64,000 bases of DNA, taken from contig MNCI01010443.1 in assembly GCA_015680685.1 (NCBI GenBank), forward strand, positions 1,513,481 through 1,577,480, read 5' to 3'. Made by a program: the position numbers and the translations under genes. Shown here in pieces: positions 57,764 through 64,000 of this stretch (within the stretch, counting starts at the first letter, position 1; each line of letters opens with the position of its first letter). This DNA is from Gnetum montanum (lineage: Eukaryota > Streptophyta > Gnetopsida > Gnetales > Gnetaceae). Below the pieces are notes generated by a model, which was not told the origin of the DNA, ran no database searches, and worked only from the letters and a program-made list of their open reading frames with translations.

Positions 57764-59524
57764 TGTACTGACCTAAACTGTCGGTGTAAGGCTAGAAGGG
57801 AAAAAAACACTGGAAGATTGTTGAATAGGCACAGTTAACCCTACCTTCGCGTGAGGGCAAGCTAGAAAAATAAATGAAGGCAGAGTGCCTTGGATGGTCT
57901 GCACGCAAATCAACCAAGGACTTCCTCGAGCGTAAACTATGGCTTGCACTGGGGTTATCATAACTGATGATGTACGAAATGTCAATAATGATGTACGAAA
58001 TGAAAATAGAGCATAAACAGAACTATATTGTAAATAAAGCGTAAACTAAATTTAAAACAAAGTAAACAATATAATGGCCTGAAAATGAACTTCAGGAAAC
58101 AAGTCAAAGATGGTTCAATATTTGTTCCGAAAAAATGAACTGTATTGTATTTCTTAGAAAGGATGTACACCAGTCAAAGCATAGCTACACGTGTGGATGG
58201 CAAGTCAAGTGCCAAGCCCCAGGGTGATGTGTTTCAGAGGTGCTTGGATGCTGGGAGTCACGTGTGCTCAAGCATCCAAAGTTGCTAGTTAGTGCTTCCT
58301 AAGCCATAAACCTTCAAAATTGCCAATCTTGTTTATATGAATTGATAGTATATTTATAGGGTTTGGCTGGGCTTGGGTGTGCAACTCATGGATGGAATCA
58401 ATGACTGAGAAATGAGAGGAAAATGGATCAAGTGACACGTGTTTGATGGACAACTATGTGTGAATTGGACGTGTGTAGGCAAGCTACATTCTTGACCAGA
58501 TGCACTGTATCTTACAGCGTGTGTTGGCTTACTCAAGCTAGCTTATGCTCATGGAAGCACATAAAATTTGGAGTGTAAGAGCTTGGAAAGCTCACAAATG
58601 ATGAAAATTTACAATGAAAATGAAAATGTATAATAAGAGAAATTGACTTCGGCTTGCTTGATACTTCTCGATCCCTGAATTGACTACTGTAGGACGTTGA
58701 TCTGAGTGGTTTTGTGGCTATCCAAGGCATCTTTGTTTCACCAGAGCTTCCAGCATGAGTTGATTTTGTCTTGGCATGCCTCCAGCATGCTCACGTTGTA
58801 CTCACATTGTACTCACGTTGCCAGCATGACCTCAGTGTGAGTTGATGAGAATGATACGTTTCACATTAATTCTCTATCTTTGAATCCTATTCCTTGAAGT
58901 GTAATGATTTCTTGACTGTGATTGACCCTGAGAGTGATCTCCAAGTCAAAAATTGAGCTTGATGTACCTTGTTTTGAACAATTTTTGATAGCTCACGTTG
59001 GACTGACGCTACCAGCGTGAGCTTAGCATGACCATAGCATGAGGTACAAAAACTTACAATTTTGAATCTGAAATCTAGAATTCTAGAGGTTGGAACTTAA
59101 AATTTCAACAATGAACCTTGAGGATGACTTACACCTTGGAAGTTGGATCATTTTGACTCATTTTTAAGGCTCTTAGAGTTGATCACGCTGTACTCACACT
59201 GCCAGCATGACCTTAGCGTGACTATAGAGTGAGTGAGAAAATTTGTACCATCTGACCTGAAATTTGAATTCCTGAATATTGAAACTTTGAACTAGATACA
59301 ACGATGACCCTTGAGAATGCCTTGCACCCTCATATTGAACCACCTTTGACTTGATTCTGAAGTTGTTGGAGTTGCTCACACTGAGGGCAAGCTAGCTTGA
59401 CGAGCTGAGCGTGAGCAAGCTAGGTGTGAGTTCCACGCCTTGGTCAAATTTTTCTTCCCAAAAGCTAAAAAGGCTCTAGGTTGTTCTCATTTCAAAGTGT
59501 TAGGCCAAAATTAGTGGTGTTTCA
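57764..59524 (-). repeat. 5' LTR of the Tat element (1761 bp, internally repeated)
   Basis: Plus-strand start TGTACTGACC, plus-strand end TGGTGTTTCA, next to TCTCC. Its outer half holds three diverged blocks spaced about 190-200 bp (cores at 58789, 58991 and 59181), each with CTCACG..GTACTCAC..GCCAGCATGACC..AGCGTGA. The shorter LTR at 41087-42202 has only one. I could not identify a primer site at 57740-57763. Confidence 0.8.
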
Positions 59525-59529
59525 TCTCC
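59525..59529. repeat. Target site duplication of the Tat element, right copy
   Basis: TCTCC, identical to 41082-41086. After removal, the gag-protease linker of Athila-like copy 2 has the same length and order as in copy 1. Confidence 0.8.
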
Positions 59530-60793
59530 AATACCCTCATCCTTTGCATCAAACACATTCAAGTGCCCTTCAAACCAAATGTTGCCTTAGATCTACACTA
59601 TGATGTTAACTCATGCTATTTCTAATTGGATCAAGGTTGGAAACCTTCCCATGAAATGATCTAACCTAGGAAGTCCTCTTATTTATTTGCAGATTGCTAG
59701 ACATGGGTCATGCAAGGCTCTTCTTGATTTTGGTTCTGATGTCAATCTCATCTATTATGACATGTACAAGGCCTAGAACCTTCCACCTCTCAAGAAGAGT
59801 AACATCCATTTGGAATTTGTAGACTAATCAATCATTGTTCCTTTGACATTAGTGGAGGACATTATGATCATAGTTTGTGGGTGGTCCTATCCTACCAATT
59901 TTATGATGATCAAGGTTAAGAACTACAAAGGCAACCTCCTCATCATTATGGAAAGGGCTTGGTTAAGAACTATTAATCCATGAATGGGAATAAGGGCTTT
60001 TTCCTTAGAAATCTTCAAGGAAAATGAAATTGGACTACTAGAGAAGAAACATGTTCCATGCATTACATATAGCGATAATGGGTGCAATTGCATGTAGAAA
60101 ATATGGCCCATTAAAAGTACATTCCTCAAAGCATGAAATCAGTGTGCACATGAAACAGATATCCAAAGGTGCTTGTACATAGAAGCCACAAAATAGGAGG
60201 GCATCTAATGGCTAGCAACTAATTTAGATAGCAACACACTGTGCATGGAGCCAACTGAAAGCCTAATATGTGCCTATCTCGAAGGCATGGATGAACTTGC
60301 TCAAGTTCATCACCAACTCTTTAATGATGAAGATGATGATACCTATTAGGGAGAGTTGGAAATCCTTGATAATTTCAAGCAGGAGATCCTAGAGGTAAAA
60401 AATCTACTAGTTGGCATGGAGTATGCATTTTTAAATAATGGCAAGCTGGTTATAATCAATGCAAATCTTGCTTCTGAATAAATAGACAAGCTATTGTAGG
60501 TAGTCAACAAATGGCCAACAACCTTTGCTTGATCATATCCTGAGTTGACTATAAGTGATCCAAGGATATGCTAGCATTGTATTTACACCCACTCAGCCAT
60601 GAAGCCAAGAAGGTAGCCACAACAACAGTTGAACCCCAAATTGAAGCAGATCATCAAAGAGGAAATAGAACAACTCATCAAGGTAGGGTTCATCTATCCC
60701 ATCGCAGATAGTGATTGAATTAGCCCATTCATAATTATGCCAAGGAAAGGTGGCATGTGGTGTGTTTGCATCAACTTTAGGCTATTAAACATG
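59530..60793 (+). pseudogene. Gag end, protease and RT start, Athila-like copy 2
   Basis: The protease region reads LLDFGSDVNLIYYDMYKA (catalytic Asp kept), LEFVD, IIVPLTLVEDIM, VCGWSYPTNF and ILRTINP-like sequence, parallel to 443-853. The linker and RT start follow: GMEYAFLNNGKLVIINA, EEIEQLIKVGFIYPIADSD, MPRKGG and CINFRLLNM at 60793. There the nested LTR begins. Stops near 59776, 59827, 59979 and later. Confidence 0.8.
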
Positions 60794-61640
60794 TGATGAG
60801 TCATGAAATTGCTGATAGCTATGATAACGCACCCATGATAACGCACCTGCGATATCGCATGGGCCACGATATTGCGTACATGATATAGCATCCTTCCTAC
60901 CACTAGTTCTATAAATAAGAGGCAGCTCTCCCTTATTTCTCACCTTAGAGTTAGATTGTAACTAGAATTTGGTAGTTTGATCCCTCCAGAGTTAGATTAT
61001 TTTCCAGTGTCTGCCCATAGTGTGGTGAATGTAATTGTACGACATCCTTTATTTGAGTGTGATGTACTTGGACACACACATGACTTGAAATAAAGATCAA
61101 GATTACTTCATAATTTTAGCATTTACTTTATTTATTTATTTATTTAATTGTTATTTACTGCTTTCATAATTAATCTCTCTCACCCTTAAACTCATGTTAA
61201 AACATGAAATGAATACGACTTGAGTACAAGCATTTAAGTGTGACTATTTGGTAACCTAGCAGTGTACCTAGGATATGCGCTTGGTAATCCCAGTGGTAGT
61301 CGTGCATGAAGTCCAAGATGTGTATGGATAATCAAGGAATGGATGCTCATCGCACTTAGGTTAGATTAGATTCTTTTACCCTTTCTCTCTTAGCTTAGAT
61401 AATATTTCTTTTCATTGCCTTCAGGAGTAGCATTAGATTAGAAAACCCATCATACATGTCACTCTGGACTAAATCATATGTGACAAATATAATACTAGTC
61501 TAGGTGGGAAGACAATGAACTGCAAGCTAAGGTTAACTATCTAGGTGCCACAACTAGTCCATCTATAGAGTTTGACCGGATCACATGTGAAAACGCTCGC
61601 ATTTGTATGGTTGAGTGTAGGGGTACCTCACCACTCATCA
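60794..61640 (+). repeat. LTR of nested B-type fragment (847 bp)
   Basis: Starts TGATGAGTCATG and ends CACTCATCA. GATATCG/GATATTG motifs lie at 60850-60890, and the TATA box ctataaata at 60909-60917. Confidence 0.88.
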
Positions 61641-61660
61641 TTGGCACCGTTGCCGAGGAT
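61641..61660 (+). other. tRNA-Asp-like primer binding site, nested B-type fragment
   Basis: ttggcaccgttgccgaggat, the closest match in the window to the Athila form TGGCGCCGTTGCCGGGGA. Confidence 0.85.
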
Positions 61661-61783
61661 GATGCTAGTTATCTAGACTAGTTATATCATACAAGGTTAC
61701 TGTATAGTAATTAATGATATATCTTTTAAGAGAAAAAATAATTATTAAAAGTCACACATAAATTCACACATAATTTCATAACC

Positions 61784-62275
61784 ATGCCTCTCCTACAAGA
61801 CTATGATAATGCCACATCTAGGGAGGAAGTTCATTGGAGAACCAACGAATTAGATGAAAATGAAGATTGGAGTACTTAACCTTATGCAGGAGTCCCCTAC
61901 ATTTATGAACACCCCAACAATACTCAGAGACTCTCGTCATCCAACTTTGATACCTCTAGTGAGGATGAGACATCCCATGGAACGAGGAGGCCCGAAAGGC
62001 CTAGGACCTTCTCAATAACAAACAATAATTTACTTGGGGATGATTGGAAGATGTACAAAAGTCATAACGATTTTTATAGTTCCTTCTCTTCCTCTACTCC
62101 TTCAACATCAAATTGTGACACAGATGACTATCCTTCAAGGGATTGACGTAGAACTAAAAATTGAGCTCACAAAGAAAATCAAGAATGCCAACATAAATGA
62201 AGGAAACATCATCCCAACTTACAAACTCACAACCTACTTAGTGATGATGAATCCCTGATGGCCACTAAGAGCCTA
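61784..62275 (+). pseudogene. Gag N-terminus, nested B-type fragment
   Basis: From ATG 61784: MPLLQDYDNATSREEVHWRT, YEHPNNTQRLSSSNFDTSSED, RPERPRTFSI and LLSDDESLMATKSL. Each block has its partner in the minus-strand gag of element B. A few stops (for example 61878 and 62143). Confidence 0.78.
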
Positions 62276-63318
62276 ATTCCACTAAGAGCCTAACGACAAT
62301 AATAAACGATCAAGTTCCCACTGAATCAAAATGGTACAATGGCATCCTCACTTACCTTCTCACTTAGAAGATGCCATAAGGTCTTAACTTTAGTAAGAAA
62401 TAACAATTTCTTCATTGAGCAAAGTACTTCATGGAAATCAATAAACACCTCTACAAGATATGCATCAATGGCCTAGTTTGTTGGTGTGTCCCTAGTGCAA
62501 ATCAACTATGCATTCTCTAAGATGCTCACAAAGGCCCTTGCAGAGGCCACTATGTAGGGAAGTGCATGATCATAAAAATTCTCATGGTAGGATCTTATTC
62601 GCCTACAATCTTCAGGGACATCCACTAGTTTGTTTAATCTTGTAAACATTGTTAAAGAGATAGTGGGATGATCGCACAAATAAAATGTCCTCAATAGTGA
62701 ATTCAACCATTGGAGCCCTTTGACATATGAGGCATAGACTTCATGGGTCTCATCACACCCATGTCCAATGAAAAGGTGTATATCATCGTAGTAGTTGACT
62801 ATGGCACTAAATGGGCAGAAGTAATAGCTTTCATTGACTGTACATCATCCATTGCTACTAGATTTATACAACAAAATGTTTTAAACAGGTTTGGAGTGCC
62901 ATGTACACTAATTTATAACAATGGAACTCATTTTATAGGTGTCACTTTTCAAAAACTCATGCAATGCTTGTATAAATTAACAACACCCTATCACCCCCAA
63001 GCCAATGTTCAAGAAGAGGTAACTAATAGGGAGATCACAAAGATCCTAACAAGGACCATAAGAAAATATAGGAGAGATTAGAGCACAAAACTCAAAGATG
63101 CCATTTGGGCCTATTGCTCAACATGTAAACTCCCTATTGGCTACTCTTCCTATGAGTTAGTGTACAGAAAACTTTTAACACTTCCAATTCAATCTAAGCT
63201 CCGTACACTCTCAACAGCCTATGAGTTGAATCTTGACCTAAGTCTAGCATAAAAAGAAAGATTGATAAACCTGAATGTGCTAGACAAAAAATACTTAGTG
63301 GCCCTATCTTTGAATGTG
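62276..63318 (+). pseudogene. Integrase, Athila-like copy 2
   Basis: ESKWYNGILTYLL leads to the zinc region (HKGPCRGHYVGKC, about 62530-62570) and the core: GIDFMGLI, VVDYGTKWAEVI, then YNNGTHF where the catalytic Asp has become Asn, and NVQEEVTNRE with Glu kept. YSSYELVYRK and LSTAYELNLDLSLA end the domain as in copy 1. The open part is 62743-63081. Homology stops near 63318 within 'ggccctatctttgaatg'. Confidence 0.85.
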
Positions 63319-63389
63319 TTGGCACATTTTGGCCATTTCATGGAACAAGTTGGCATGATAAAACTGGTTAAATTTTTTTTGCAATTTGA

Positions 63390-63700
63390 TAGTTGAAAAA
63401 GTTAATGGCAATTCCCAAAGGTGCCTATTTCCAGCTTGTCAGTCTTCAGGAGATGCACGAAACAAAAGAAGATATAAAGTAAGATCCTGATGACACAGAA
63501 ATTTCCATCGGTGACTCCTCTCGCATAGTTTCAGGACCAATTTCATCTTTCAGGGAATCCAGAAAAAGTGTAACTTCAAGGAGCAGTGGCAGCCGTGAAT
63601 TCAAGGATGATGTAAAAAAAAGAAAATGATGAAAACAGAAAGAAAGAACTAAATATCTTAACTTCATCCTCAAGGACTAGAAAGAAGGGAGATATTGAAG
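63390..63700 (+). pseudogene. ABCB-type (P-glycoprotein-like) transporter linker fragment
   Basis: The reading LKKLMAIPKGAYFQLVSLQE then MHETKEDIK is the end of the first nucleotide-binding domain of plant ABCB transporters (canonical HxELxxxPxGAYxQLxxLQE). A Ser-rich linker follows (SRIVSGPISSFRESRKSV and SRSSGSREF). There is a stop after EDIK at about 63480 and a frame change in the A-run near 63612. Intact ABCB proteins are membrane pumps, some for auxin; neither membrane domains nor Walker motifs are present here. Confidence 0.78.
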
Positions 63701-64000
63701 GGGGCAGATCACAAGCATGTCTGTTTTACAGTGGCAGGGGGGTAAACTTGTACAACACATCATGAAGCGTTTAATATTGTTAACAGTTTTTTTGACCAAT
63801 TATAAAGATCGTACGTGATCCATAGATATATATTTAATTTTGTCAAGTTAGGGGTCAATAGATATATATTTACTATAATTACTATCTCTATTACTATGAT
63901 TTAACTAAAATATGGTTTAAATAAAATATTTTAAGATTTCAAAAGAAAAAGAAAGTTATGGGATATTTGTTTAACATCCTATAAAAAGGGGGATTTATGG
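63701..64000. other. AT-rich end of window
   Basis: No coding sequence recognised. It may be intron or flank of the ABCB fragment. Confidence 0.4.

Larger units (their letters stand above)
41087..59524 (-). mobile_element. Tat-type Ty3/gypsy retrotransposon (18.4 kb) nested in Athila-like copy 2
   Basis: Minus-strand order is 5' LTR (59524-57764), gag, protease, a 6.5-kb spacer with an antisense gene, RT-RNase H, a second (archaeal-type) RNase H, integrase, a repeat-rich tail and 3' LTR (about 42202-41087). The extra RNase H with an LYFNGASTSRG start and a VVEYEGLLRGLQAA helix defines the Tat (Ogre/Retand/Grande) lineage. Perfect TCTCC duplications flank it. Size and layout are at the large end for plant elements. 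Confidence 0.88.
60794..62275 (+). mobile_element. Athila-like LTR-gag fragment (element B type) nested in copy 2
   Basis: A GATATC-type LTR (60794-61640), an unusually well kept primer site and the first about 490 bp of a gag almost collinear with the gag start of element B. It ends in the short repeat 'actaagagcctaa' near 62275. The host copy resumes at integrase, so the event is coupled with loss of RT and RNase H. Confidence 0.8.
37636..63318 (+). mobile_element. Athila-like copy 2, interrupted by a Tat element and an LTR-gag fragment
   Basis: 5' LTR, primer site and gag (37636-41086), then after the Tat insertion gag end, protease and the start of RT (59525-60793), then after a second insertion integrase (62320-63318). 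The middle of RT and all of RNase H are missing. The frame on both sides of the Tat insertion matches the continuous arrangement in copy 1. The 3' end stops at ABCB-like sequence near 63318, so no 3' LTR is visible. Confidence 0.85.

Overview
The window is nuclear DNA of a seed plant, AT-rich and almost entirely made of old, nested LTR retrotransposons. Between them lie broken pieces of plant genes: a glutamate-receptor-like gene (GLR), a LONELY GUY cytokinin enzyme (LOG), an NBS-type resistance gene and an ABCB transporter. I see no intact host gene. The repeat density suggests a large genome, possibly a gymnosperm, but the sequence alone does not settle the species. Most element ORFs carry stops or frameshifts, so nearly everything is annotated as relic.

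Layout: (1) 1-7037, the 3' part of an Athila-like Ty3/gypsy element (+) ending in its 3' LTR. (2) 7541-10507, a minus-strand gag plus 5' LTR fragment of a related element. (3) 10508-13664, the 3' part of a Ty1/copia element (+). (4) 13665-14913, a GLR pseudogene (-). (5) 15103-30538, a second copia element (+) whose integrase is split by a 9.1-kb minus-strand element (18011-27158) that has gag and an accessory coiled-coil ORF but no recognisable polymerase. (6) 31853-32820, a LOG pseudogene with introns. (7) 33139-35850, 5' LTR and gag of another Athila-like copy, cut by a minus-strand LTR fragment (35851-36702). (8) 36976-37624, an NBS fragment (-). (9) 37636 to about 63318, a third Athila-like copy (+) carrying two nested insertions: an 18.4-kb Tat-type Ty3/gypsy element (41087-59524, minus strand, perfect 5-bp target duplication TCTCC) and an LTR-gag fragment (60794-62275). 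(10) 63390-63700, an ABCB linker fragment.

The Athila-like elements share a tRNA-Asp-like primer site, TGATGA/TCATCA LTR tips, a related gag with an odd knuckle motif and a common polypurine-tract context. Two types of repeated U3 motif (GATATC palindromes versus TTGATG/CATCAA) separate their LTRs. The Tat element has protease and reverse transcriptase separated by 6.5 kb.

The most unusual feature is in that 6.5-kb spacer: an antisense, multi-exon gene (about 49437-53038). Its N-terminus resembles a plant HAD/FCP1-type phosphatase whose catalytic aspartates are gone. This is followed by an unrecognised domain and a charged, coiled-coil-like C-terminus. It is broken in this copy but keeps plausible splice sites, and looks like a captured or element-borne gene.
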